Program-made: the position numbers and the translations under genes
Part shown: one piece after another, positions 16,621-22,820 of the stretch
Layout: every line of letters starts with the position of its first letter
How positions within the stretch are numbered: the stretch's first letter is position 1
Notes under the pieces: model-generated
Told to the model about the DNA's origin: nothing
Databases searched by the model: none
Seen by the model: the letters and a program-made list of their open reading frames with translations, nothing else
Assembly (NCBI GenBank): GCA_021295675.1
Contig: JAGWBY010000012.1
Coordinates: forward strand, 22,002-44,821
Source of the DNA: Candidatus Latescibacterota bacterium
GTDB taxonomy: Bacteria > Latescibacterota > UBA2968 > UBA8231
Reading direction: 5' to 3'
DNA length: 22,820 nucleotides

Positions 16621-17631
16621 ATGAAAAAATGGACCATTGCAATCCTTTTATGGTGTAGTTGCGCCCCCCTGACCTCTCCTGCGGGAGGCCCGGAGGATTG
16701 GCAAAAACCCGAGCCGCCTCCCCCTCCGCCGAGTGCGTTAGAGCAGTACTTGGAGATGCGCCAGCGCTATGGCTCTGGCCCTCGGCCCGACTTTGTGGCC
16801 GTGGTGCCGTTTGTCGATGACTCGGGGTTTCGCGAGGGCGTGTGGAACGTCGAATACGAGTTGGCCAACATGCTCAGCGCGGAACTGGTGGCCGTTCGCA
16901 ATTGGAAAATCGTCCCTTTTGACGCGGTGGCCGAGTTGGCTATGGAATGGGGGTTTGCCAGTCATGAGCAGGCCCTCGCGATTGGCCACAAGTTAGGGGC
17001 GGATTTCGTCATTGTTGGCTTGTTACAGGACTACGATATGCGCCGTCTGTCGGTGGGGGATCCCTTGGTGGGAGGCTACAAGTCCTATTCGGCCGTGGCG
17101 CAGATGCGCGTCGAGATCGCGCGCGTTGACGACGGCAGTGCGATCGGTCAGGCAGAGACCCAGCGCGATCTCACCGACCGCGACGTAGGGCTCGACCTGT
17201 TGGGCAAGCCGCGCGAGCAGGACTTGCAATTTGCCGGTTTGAAGGAGGTAGAGTTCGGCTCGGAGGAATTCCGCCAAACCCTGTTGGGTCAGGCGACGGT
17301 CGAGGCTATAGGCGAGCTAGTACACAAGGTGGCTGCTGCTTTTGAGCCGGAGGGCTTGGTGTTTGAGGGCGACGCGCCCGAAGTCATCGCCGTGTACAGC
17401 GAGGATTTGTACGCCAATATCGGCAGCGAGCACGGCATACGGCCGCGGTTGCGTTTTTTCGTCTATCCCGGCAACGAGCGGATCAAGGCCGAGGGGCTGG
17501 CCCCCGAAGAGTCGGTTGCCCTCGTCGAAGTCGTTGAAATCATCAGCACCCGGCTCGCCAGCTTGCGAGTGATCCGCGCCACCGGAGAGATCAAGGCGGG
17601 CGACCGGCTCAAATTAGCCGAAGGAGAATAG
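16621..17631 (+). CDS. Exported CsgG/LpoB-like protein of unknown role
   Basis: Probably a periplasmic or envelope protein with a CsgG-type alpha/beta domain. The N-terminus (MKKWTIAILLWCSC) is a signal peptide. Its cysteines do not form a good lipobox, so signal peptidase I cleavage near residue 21 is as likely as lipidation. A proline run (about 30-37) links to the domain. The CsgG-like pattern is visible as FVAVVPFVDDSG (58-69), MLSAELVAVRNWKIVP and GHKLGADFVIVGLLQDYDM. The C-terminal 80 residues, ending IKAGDRLKL, resemble the small beta domain seen in FlgT-like proteins. Start ATG 16621, with GGTGGA just upstream, is preferred over GTG 16606 because it gives a clean signal peptide. The dehydrogenase gene follows 2 bp after the stop. 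No curli or flagellar genes are nearby. Confidence 0.75.
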   Translation: MKKWTIAILLWCSCAPLTSPAGGPEDWQKPEPPPPPPSALEQYLEMRQRYGSGPRPDFVAVVPFVDDSGFREGVWNVEYELANMLSAELVAVRNWKIVPFDAVAELAMEWGFASHEQALAIGHKLGADFVIVGLLQDYDMRRLSVGDPLVGGYKSYSAVAQMRVEIARVDDGSAIGQAETQRDLTDRDVGLDLLGKPREQDLQFAGLKEVEFGSEEFRQTLLGQATVEAIGELVHKVAAAFEPEGLVFEGDAPEVIAVYSEDLYANIGSEHGIRPRLRFFVYPGNERIKAEGLAPEESVALVEVVEIISTRLASLRVIRATGEIKAGDRLKLAEGE

Positions 17632-17633
17632 CG

Positions 17634-18668
17634 ATGCAGGGAGTGGTCAAATATCAGCGGGGCGACGGATTTGTCGAGTTGCGCGACTTAGCGGATGCGC
17701 CGCCCGGCCCCAATCAAGTGAAGGTCGAGGTGCAGGCGACTGGGATTTGCGGATCGGATCTACACGTGTACCGCGATACCATCAACTACAATATCCAGAC
17801 GCCGGTCGTCATGGGACACGAGTTCAGCGGTGTGGTGGTGGAAAAGGGCGCGGAGGTCGGCGACCACGTGCAGGTGGGCGACCGCGTGACCGGCGAGCCG
17901 AGCGTGTATATCTGCGGCGACTGCGACTACTGCTTGAGCGAGCACTACAATCTTTGCCCCAATCGCAAGGTCATGGGCTACTGGCACCACGGCTGCTTCG
18001 CGCCCTACTGCAATGCGACGTTTGTCCACAAGCTGCCCGAGGGTGTGGGGTTTGAAGCCGGTGCCCTGACCGAGCTGTTGGCCTGCTGCGTGCATTCGGT
18101 TATCGAGCAGGCTGGCGTGACCGCTGGAGACTTTGTTGCCATTACTGGGCCTGGGCCGGTGGGTTTGTTCTCGGCGCTGGTGGCGCTGGCTGAGGGGGGG
18201 ACGGTGATTCTCTGCGGTACCGACCGAGATACCGAGCGGCTGCAACTGGCCGAGGAACTGGGCGTGCAACATACAATCGATATTACGGCCTGCGACCCGG
18301 TGGCGCGGGTGCGCGAGTTGACTGGCGGCTATGGTGCGGATGTAGTGGTCGAGTGCGCGGGGGTGGCACCGGCTATGCGGTTGGCCTTGGAGCTTGTGCG
18401 CAAGCGGGGCCGCTTTTCCCAGATGGGTCTGCCGGGTGCGCCGGTGGAGATCGACTTTGAGAAGATCGCCTACAACGAACTCCAGGTTTCCGGCGGCATT
18501 GGTCAGCGGCGACCGGCTTGGAAGCGGGCGCTGCGGCTGATCGAGCGGGGCTTTATTCCCAGCGAGAAGCTGATCACCCATCACTTTGCCCTGAGCGAAT
18601 GGCAGCGGGCGTTTGATATGGCCGAGGGGCAGGAGGGGATCAAGCTGATGTTTATGCCGCAGGGGTGA
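17634..18668 (+). CDS. Zinc-dependent medium-chain alcohol/polyol dehydrogenase
   Basis: NAD(P)-dependent oxidation of an alcohol, polyol or threonine-like substrate; the exact substrate cannot be read. Catalytic zinc ligands are C39 (GICGSDLH) and H62-E63 (GHEFSGVV), with E147 in the usual third-ligand position. A structural zinc site is formed by C94, C97, C100 and C108 (CGDCDYC and LCPN). The Rossmann motif GPGPVG is at 172-177, and the acidic CGTDRD after the second strand favours NAD over NADP. At 344 residues it fits the sorbitol/threonine/galactitol-phosphate dehydrogenase group. The ATG has AAGGAG about 8 bases upstream, inside the end of the previous gene. It closes the operon; the accessory segment begins right after. 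Confidence 0.93.
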   Translation: MQGVVKYQRGDGFVELRDLADAPPGPNQVKVEVQATGICGSDLHVYRDTINYNIQTPVVMGHEFSGVVVEKGAEVGDHVQVGDRVTGEPSVYICGDCDYCLSEHYNLCPNRKVMGYWHHGCFAPYCNATFVHKLPEGVGFEAGALTELLACCVHSVIEQAGVTAGDFVAITGPGPVGLFSALVALAEGGTVILCGTDRDTERLQLAEELGVQHTIDITACDPVARVRELTGGYGADVVVECAGVAPAMRLALELVRKRGRFSQMGLPGAPVEIDFEKIAYNELQVSGGIGQRRPAWKRALRLIERGFIPSEKLITHHFALSEWQRAFDMAEGQEGIKLMFMPQG

Positions 18669-18702
18669 GCGAAACTCGTACTTGCGGGTTTGGCAAGAAT
18701 TG

Positions 18703-18713
18703 ATGATTATCAT
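18703..18713. promoter_or_regulatory. Candidate operator palindrome upstream of the toxin-antitoxin cassette
   Basis: ATGAT-T-ATCAT is a perfect inverted repeat 20 bases before the toxin start, in an AT-rich leader. TTGATG (18700-18705) and GATAAA (18722-18727; 16-base spacer) could be a promoter overlapping it, but that would leave only six bases to the GTG. Binding by the downstream XRE antitoxin is inferred. Confidence 0.35.
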
Positions 18714-18733
18714 AAAAAAGTGATAAATTAGTT

Positions 18734-19099
18734 GTGTGGGACTTCCGCGAATATCAGAGTGCGTCAGGGAAGTGTCCTGTATCCGAATGGTATGGAGAGT
18801 TGTCAGAGAAAAACAGAGCGAGAGCCGACCGATTTTTACGCATCGCCCGTCAGCTCAACCGGCTTGAATGGCCGTATTTCAGAAAATTTCACGAGTTATG
18901 GGAAGCTCGTTGGCGAGGTGAAAATAGCGTTCCGCATCGGATATTTTGTTACGTCTCTTCCGATAGACAGTTGATATTGCTCTGTGGCTGCATACACAAG
19001 GACGATCGATACAAGCCTACGGAAGCCTATAATACGGCGGTACAGCGCCGTAACGAAATAGAAAACGGGGAGGCAAGCACCCATGAGTTCGATTTCTAA
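18734..19099 (+). CDS. RelE/HigB-like toxin (phage Gp49-like family)
   Basis: Probable mRNA-interferase-type toxin of a type II toxin-antitoxin pair (121 residues). The pattern matches Gp49/HigB proteins: an N-terminal W-x-F-x-x-Y followed by a GKCPVSEWYGEL helix and a positively charged helix (KNRARADRFLRIARQL). Central strands (HRIFCYVSSDRQLILLCGCIHK) and a final helix (KPTEAYNTAVQRRNEIENGE) complete the fold. The family's usual short strand before the core is replaced by WEARWRGENSVPHRIF. The start GTG 18734 has no clear ribosome-binding site; it is chosen because the conserved N-terminal pattern begins there. Its end overlaps the XRE antitoxin gene by 17 bp, the toxin-first order typical of HigBA. 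The family call is by pattern recognition. Confidence 0.75.
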   Translation: MWDFREYQSASGKCPVSEWYGELSEKNRARADRFLRIARQLNRLEWPYFRKFHELWEARWRGENSVPHRIFCYVSSDRQLILLCGCIHKDDRYKPTEAYNTAVQRRNEIENGEASTHEFDF

Positions 19100-19655
19100 G
19101 ATCTGGCGTAAACTGCGCAACAAAGAGTACCGAGACGGCTACACGGAGGCTCAGCTCTCCATTGAAGTGCCCTTTCAGATCCGAGCAATACGCAAAGCAC
19201 GTGGCTGGACGCAAGCTCAACTCGCGGAGCAGAGCGGCATTCCGCAAGCGCGGATATCCCACATTGAACAGCCCGGCCGGGATCCGCTGTCATTGCGGAC
19301 GCTGTACCGATTGGCAGCCGCCTTCGACGTGGGCTTGCTGGTACAGTTTGTCTCCTTTAGCGAGTTGGTACGGCGGGAAGCGGCCTTTGATCCCGAGACG
19401 TTTCGCGTTCCTAGCTTTGCAGAGGACTATATAGAGAGAAACGAACGGACTGCCGATACAGTGCCAGTAGAGTATTCTGCAACCGCCCTTAAAATTGAAA
19501 TCAAGGTACAGTTCGCAGAAAGTGTACAGATTCGGGACTTATCCCTTCAGTTACCAGAACCGCAGATTCTGAACATGTCTCTGGCTAGCACGGCATACAG
19601 CAACAAGCCTATAGAAAGGACGCCGTATGAATACAAAGCACAAGCCACAGGATGA
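19083..19655 (+). CDS. XRE-family antitoxin/regulator with long C-terminal extension
   Basis: Probable antitoxin and autorepressor for the adjoining toxin. Residues 30-85 form a Cro/C1-type helix-turn-helix (IRKARGWTQAQLAEQSGIPQ, then ARISHIEQPG) with the typical tail LRTLYRLAAAFDVGLLVQFVSFSELV. The N-terminal 29 residues and the roughly 90 residues after position 100 are extra; HigA-type antitoxins are usually near 100 residues, so this 190-residue protein is long. The extension (from DPETFRVPSFAEDYI onward) looks partly disordered and is not recognised; it could be where toxin or the DUF3467 protein binds. The ATG has GGGGAGG 8 bases upstream. It overlaps the toxin by 17 bp and the DUF3467 gene by 29 bp, so all three are probably one transcript. 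Confidence 0.82.
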   Translation: MSSISKIWRKLRNKEYRDGYTEAQLSIEVPFQIRAIRKARGWTQAQLAEQSGIPQARISHIEQPGRDPLSLRTLYRLAAAFDVGLLVQFVSFSELVRREAAFDPETFRVPSFAEDYIERNERTADTVPVEYSATALKIEIKVQFAESVQIRDLSLQLPEPQILNMSLASTAYSNKPIERTPYEYKAQATG

Positions 19656-19911
19656 GCCTGTAAACATTAATGAACTGCCACAACAGCGGGCAGCAGATTA
19701 TCTTTCGACGTACTCAAATCACGTTGAAGTAGGATTCTCGCCGTGGGACTTAAGGATTTTGTTTTTCGAGATCACGGAAGATGAAAAAGGCGACATCATA
19801 CGCGAAAAGAAGGCCCGTGTGGTGATGTCCCCTCAACATGCGATGGCTTTTTCGCAGGTATTGAACAACACTATTGAGAAGTGGGCTAAGGAACACGCCT
19901 CTGAGCAGTGA
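19627..19911 (+). CDS. DUF3467-family protein
   Basis: A 94-residue member of DUF3467, a family without established function. The family pattern is visible: a Y-S-N-H-V-E-V strand (residues 29-35), F-S-P-W-D-L-R-I-L-F-F-E (37-48), a variable charged loop, then the signature RVVMSPQHAMAFSQVLNNTIEKWAKEH (64-90). It is acidic, with no signal or membrane segment. The ATG has AAAGGA 6 bases upstream and lies inside the last 29 bp of the XRE gene, so translation is likely coupled. In this position it may be a third component or accessory factor of the toxin-antitoxin cassette, or a passenger. Family assignment is from memory of the motif, not a search. Confidence 0.75.
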   Translation: MNTKHKPQDEPVNINELPQQRAADYLSTYSNHVEVGFSPWDLRILFFEITEDEKGDIIREKKARVVMSPQHAMAFSQVLNNTIEKWAKEHASEQ

Positions 19912-19918
19912 GATGTGT

Positions 19919-20128
19919 TTAAGAGGCCCTAACTGACGTTCCGCAGTTTTCCAGAAAATCCTCAATTTCGTCCCAATATCTTGGGTCAACAGGCCTCAAT
20001 AAATCACAAGAAGGTCAGGTCCTAAGAAGCGTGTCATGCCTAAGGCATGGTGAAGCGCGGGGCTGTCGAGGGACCTGGCATATCCAGCGTTTTTCGAGCG
20101 CGAGACGCCCTCGATCCCAGAATAGACG
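19919..20128 (-). pseudogene. Possible decayed minus-strand coding remnant
   Basis: Two overlapping minus-strand stretches read like protein but sit in different frames. The first, from about 20128 to the stop at 19996, includes GIEGVSRSKNAGYARSL and ends MTRFLGPDLLVIY. The second, from about 20012 to the stop at 19919, includes DLLRPVDPRYWDEIEDFLEN. A single indel near 20000 would join them. No start codon with a ribosome-binding site is evident and I recognise no family. The plus strand of the same bases also holds a remnant, so at most one of the two may be real. Confidence 0.3.
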
Positions 20129-20187
20129 TTGAATTCCCGACAGTGGATTTGGATGAGGTCTGGAATTTAGAAGGCGCATCGTTTTGA
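20047..20187 (+). pseudogene. 46-residue reading frame, probable remnant of the gene upstream of res
   Basis: An open frame of 46 residues from ATG 20047, just after an in-frame TAA, ending at TGA 20185-20187. Its C-terminus is DVEFPTVDLDEVWNLEGASF. The stop overlaps the TTG start of the decayed restriction gene (TTGA), the spacing expected of a coupled operon. It is probably the end of a longer ancestral gene, such as a methyltransferase or accessory protein of the restriction system, rather than a functional small protein. No family is recognised, and its start has only AAGG placed too close. Confidence 0.35.
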
Positions 20188-21310
20188 CTGATCTATTCTT
20201 TGAACAGCCTGTCCTCAACTCGCCGTACGAGCGTCCGAGCCAGCATTGGGAATTGGACGAGACTGGGCAGCCGACGCAGCAGATCGTTGAGCATCGCCGA
20301 CCGGCCGAGTTCGTCGACGAGGCGCACCACTGTTACCGCGAGAAGCCGGGCGAAGAGGAGGAAGGCGAGCTCAAGGGAGACGACAGAAGGGAAGCGGAAA
20401 AGAACGCGGAGGCGGCGCGGTTGTGGATTTCGGGGCTGGAAATTGTCGGTAGGAAATTGGGTATTAGCCGAGTGATGGATCTGTCGGCGACGCCTTTCTT
20501 TTTGCGCGGGTCGGGCTATGCCGAAGGCACGTTGTTCCCTTGGACGATGTGCGATTTTTCGCTTATGGACGCCATTGAATGTGGCATCGTCAAACTGCCT
20601 CGCGTGCCAGTGGCCGACAACATTCCCGGCGGCGAAATGCCCAAGTTTCGCAATCTCTGGGAACATATCCGCAGCGACATGCCGAAGAAGGGGCGGGGCA
20701 AGGCTAAGACCCTCGATCCCCTCAGTTTGCCCGTGGAGTTACAGACTGCGATAGAAGCTCTGTACGGACATTATCAGAAAACTTTTGAGTTGATGGAGAA
20801 GGAGGGCATTGTCGTCCCGCCGTGCTTTATCGTGGTCTGCAATAATACCTCGACCTCCAAGTTGGTGTACGACTACATATCCGGCTTCCACCGCGAGAAC
20901 GAGGATGGGGCGCTTAGAATTGTTTCGCAACTTTGACGAACAGGGCAACCAGTACCCACGGCCTCGCACGCTGTTGATCGACAGCGAACAATTGGAGTCC
21001 GGCGACGCGCTCGACCGCAATTTTCGCAGCATGGCCGCTGACGAGATTGACCGCTTTCGGCGGGAGATTATCGAGCGCACTGGCGACCGTCTATCGTCCG
21101 CATTGATGATGGCCGTGGCGACAATGATCTGCTGAATCTGATCGTCGAGATCAAGGGCTATCGGGGGGAACGACTATGGATACCTATTGGGTACCTGGTG
21201 TGAATAATCACGGAGATTACGGGCGCTGGGCTTTTGCCGAGTTCACCGATGTGTCCGGGATGGAAGATGCGTTTGATCGGTTGGTTGAGCGGTTTCGGGC
21301 AAAAGGGTAG
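20184..21310 (+). pseudogene. Decayed type III-like restriction enzyme Res subunit (DEAH helicase-nuclease)
   Basis: Five colinear pieces of one large Res protein survive. A (20184-20309, TTG start): N-terminal segment with FFEQPVLNSPYE and HWELDETGQP. B (20310 to about 20908, same frame): Walker B VDEAHHCYREK, helicase motif III DLSATPFFLRGSGY, and the stretch to ISGFHRENEDG. C (about 20909-21090, frame +1): LFRNFDEQGNQYPRPRTLLI to IIERTGDR. D (21096-21170, another frame): DGRGDNDLLNLIVEIKGYRG. E (21176-21310): MDTYWVPGVNN to the natural-looking stop. An in-frame deletion at 20310 removes the Walker A region. A deletion between C and D removes the late helicase motifs. A small deletion separates D and E. 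About 375 residues remain of a family that I recall as roughly 850-900. It cannot encode a working enzyme. Confidence 0.85.
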
Positions 21311-21337
21311 GGATCGGACATTGTATTAATATTGATA

Positions 21338-21349
21338 ATGTATATACAT
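21338..21349. promoter_or_regulatory. 12-bp perfect palindrome, candidate operator for the HTH-ImmA gene
   Basis: ATGTATATACAT is its own reverse complement and lies 48 bases before the HTH-ImmA start, in the AT-rich gap that follows the decayed res gene. TTGTAT (21321-21326) with TATACA (21343-21348; 16-base spacer) could be a promoter that overlaps the palindrome. An autoregulatory site for the HTH domain is inferred. Confidence 0.4.
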
Positions 21350-21396
21350 CACTGTAGCTTCGACGAATCCATATTAAGCCAGAGGTTACGTGAACC

Positions 21397-22530
21397 ATGA
21401 CCAGCCGACGTTTGCAGATAACATTGCAACCTGAAGTGCTGCGGTGGGCGCGAGAGCGGGCAGGCTTTGAGCGCCCGGAACTGGCGCGCAAGCTGCAAGT
21501 GAGCCCAGAGCGCGTGTCGGAGTGGGAACGCAATGGCAAGATCAGTGTTGCACAGGCCGACAGACTCGCCCAACGCACTCATACCGCTCTGGGATTTCTG
21601 TACTTGGCAGAGCCGCCCGAAGAACGCTTGCCAATACCCGACTTTCGCACCCGAGATAATGCTCCGCCTTACCTCATGCAGCGGCGTCAGGCATGGATGC
21701 GCGATGAGCTTATCGAAGGCGATGCTGAACCGCTGGATTTCGTTGGAGCCTACGGTACGGATGCCCATCCTCGGCAAGTTGGGGCTGCCATGCGCGATGC
21801 GCTTCAGCTTACCGAAGATTGGGCAGAAAAGTTAAGTGCCTGGAGCGATGCGCTACGGCATTTGCGCCACTTGGTTGACGCTGCCGGCGTGCTGGTGTCG
21901 TTCAGTGGCGTAGTGGGCAATAACGTGTATCGAAAGTTGGACCCCGATGAGTTTCAGGGCTTCGCCCTCGTGGATGAATATGCTCCGCTTGTCTTTGTGA
22001 ACAGCGCCGATTTCATGGCGGCGCAGATGTTTACCCTAGCTCACGAACTAGCTCACCTCTTCATAGCCCAGAGCGGTATCTCCAATTTGGAAGCCCTACA
22101 ACCGCCATCGGATGAAACCGAGCAGTTCTGCAACAAGGCCGCTGCCGAATTCCTGATACCAGAGGAAGAGTTACGCGCTTTCTGGCCTAGTGCCCGACGA
22201 ACTAATGATCCTTATCAGGCCATTGCCCACAGGTTCAAGGTGAGTTCTATCGTGGCTGTGCGCCGGGCACTTGATCTCGATTCGATCGGCAGGGATGAGT
22301 TTTTTCGCTTCTACAACCACCAAAGGGTTGATAGATGGCGCAGCGATCAGCAGCGTCAGGGAAGTGGAGGCCATTTCTGGAACACTCAGAAGTGGCGCAT
22401 TGGCCCTCGCTTTGCCTCTGCAATAGTTCGTGCGGTCGGAGAGGGTCGTTTGCCCTATCGCGAGGCGTACAATCTCACCGGTCTTCCCGAATCAAAAGGA
22501 GATAGATTCAATGGAGATTATACGTTATAG
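21397..22530 (+). CDS. HTH-ImmA/IrrE metallo-endopeptidase
   Basis: Fusion of an XRE helix-turn-helix (about residues 13-65; WARERAGFERPELARKLQVS, then PERVSEWERNG) with an ImmA/IrrE-type zinc protease domain. The catalytic motif HELAH (216-220) is intact, and the third-ligand region EQFCNKAAAEFLIP (242-255) is present. The C-terminal part, SGGHFWNTQKWRIGPRFASAIVRAVGEGRL, is the conserved tail of long members of this group. Related proteins cleave repressors or serve as antitoxin-like regulators, often beside a PIN-type DUF4411 gene. Here the partner is a small membrane protein whose gene overlaps the end by 20 bp. The ATG at 21397 is followed at once by the HTH; only a weak AGAGG precedes it. 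At 377 residues the protein looks complete and functional, unlike the broken gene before it. Confidence 0.9.
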   Translation: MTSRRLQITLQPEVLRWARERAGFERPELARKLQVSPERVSEWERNGKISVAQADRLAQRTHTALGFLYLAEPPEERLPIPDFRTRDNAPPYLMQRRQAWMRDELIEGDAEPLDFVGAYGTDAHPRQVGAAMRDALQLTEDWAEKLSAWSDALRHLRHLVDAAGVLVSFSGVVGNNVYRKLDPDEFQGFALVDEYAPLVFVNSADFMAAQMFTLAHELAHLFIAQSGISNLEALQPPSDETEQFCNKAAAEFLIPEEELRAFWPSARRTNDPYQAIAHRFKVSSIVAVRRALDLDSIGRDEFFRFYNHQRVDRWRSDQQRQGSGGHFWNTQKWRIGPRFASAIVRAVGEGRLPYREAYNLTGLPESKGDRFNGDYTL

Positions 22531-22759
22531 CATAGAGTTACTAGTACTAATCATTGTTGTTGGAATTCCACTTTGGCTAAAGAAATATGTTTCGCACTTT
22601 TTTGATATGCAGCGTGAAAAATATAAAGCGGACCGCCAGGAAGATAAAGCTCAACTAAGTTCGCTTTTTTCAACAATGATGGGTGATTTTTCGATTATAC
22701 AACAAGAAACACATAAAAAACGTATTGAAGCCGTAGAGACCTTAGAAGCGGTTTCATAA
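22511..22759 (+). CDS. Small membrane-anchored coiled-coil protein, AT-rich, possibly truncated
   Basis: I do not recognise a family. The 82 residues consist of one N-terminal membrane helix (about 6-23; IELLVLIIVVGIPLWL), then a highly charged helical stretch (MQREKYKADRQEDKAQLSSL) and a second helical part ending HKKRIEAVETLEAVS. It is probably an inner-membrane protein with a cytoplasmic coiled coil. ATG 22511 is chosen because AAGGAG lies about 8 bases upstream; a frame extension to 22430 would only antisense-read the protease end. It overlaps the protease gene by 20 bp, so translational coupling is likely. Its base composition is much more AT-rich than its partner. The abrupt end after KRIEAVETLE, where I would expect such helices to continue, hints at truncation by a mutation near 22758. 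Confidence 0.7.
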   Translation: MEIIRYSIELLVLIIVVGIPLWLKKYVSHFFDMQREKYKADRQEDKAQLSSLFSTMMGDFSIIQQETHKKRIEAVETLEAVS

Positions 22760-22820
22760 CTTGATAGGGGGTTGTGTTTTTTCTTTTTTGCTTCTACTCG
22801 TCTTGCTTCGCCCCAAGGAG

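Noticed and set aside
17760..18713. A 317-residue minus-strand open frame inside the dehydrogenase gene
   Set aside because: Histidine/arginine/leucine-rich shadow of a clearly coding plus-strand gene with intact zinc and NAD motifs.
20010..20040. A string resembling the conserved core of small signal recognition particle RNA (GGTCAGGTCC then AAGC)
   Set aside because: The SRP apical hairpin needs a GGAA-type tetraloop closed by TCC/GGA directly after it; here TAAG follows and the strand does not fold back, so the likeness is chance.
1..22820. CRISPR arrays, tRNA or rRNA genes, transposases and phage structural genes
   Set aside because: No regularly spaced repeats, RNA gene signatures or transposase motifs were seen on either strand.

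Overview
The window is chromosomal DNA of a Gram-negative bacterium. Evidence includes a DsbD-type periplasmic thiol-reducing protein, a lipoprotein with a clear lipobox, and a CsgG-like exported protein. Most of it is GC-rich, densely packed and arranged in tightly overlapping operons. A seven-bladed FG-GAP/ASPIC-UnbV lipoprotein, a PGI of the Tal-PGI lineage and a two-subunit AddAB nuclease suggest an uncultured environmental phylum (Latescibacterota- or Poribacteria-like). That placement is a guess; the window has no rRNA, tRNA or other marker to settle it.

Layout. (1) 83-3034 (+): dsbD-like gene, then a family 2 glycosyltransferase 3 bp later, closed by a 20-bp-stem hairpin. (2) 3103-3531 (-): a small DNA-binding protein with coiled coil, histone-H1-like K/A/P tail and C-terminal helix-turn-helix, lying between two perfect hairpins. 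(3) 3820-6965 (-): pgi then gnd, overlapping by 4 bp, i.e. glucose-6-phosphate interconversion and the oxidative pentose phosphate step. (4) 7063-7296 (+): a 77-residue orphan protein. (5) 7393-16462 (-): addB, addA and an FG-GAP lipoprotein, joined by a GTGA overlap and a TAATG junction. (6) 16621-18668 (+): CsgG-like exported protein and a zinc medium-chain dehydrogenase, 2 bp apart.

(7) 18703-22820 (+): an accessory, defence-like segment with mixed and partly lower GC. It holds a RelE/HigB-like toxin, an XRE antitoxin and a DUF3467 protein in overlapping frames; a short stretch of decayed coding sequence; a strongly decayed type III-like restriction (Res) helicase gene that lacks its Walker A and late helicase motifs; and an intact HTH-ImmA/IrrE metalloprotease gene overlapping an AT-rich gene for a small membrane-anchored coiled-coil protein. 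The window stops 61 bases after that gene.

The best candidates for undescribed systems are the toxin/XRE/DUF3467 three-gene cassette and the HTH-ImmA plus membrane-protein pair. The coupling of a surface-type beta-propeller lipoprotein to addBA is also unusual. No CRISPR array, insertion sequence, RNA gene or intact phage gene was found.
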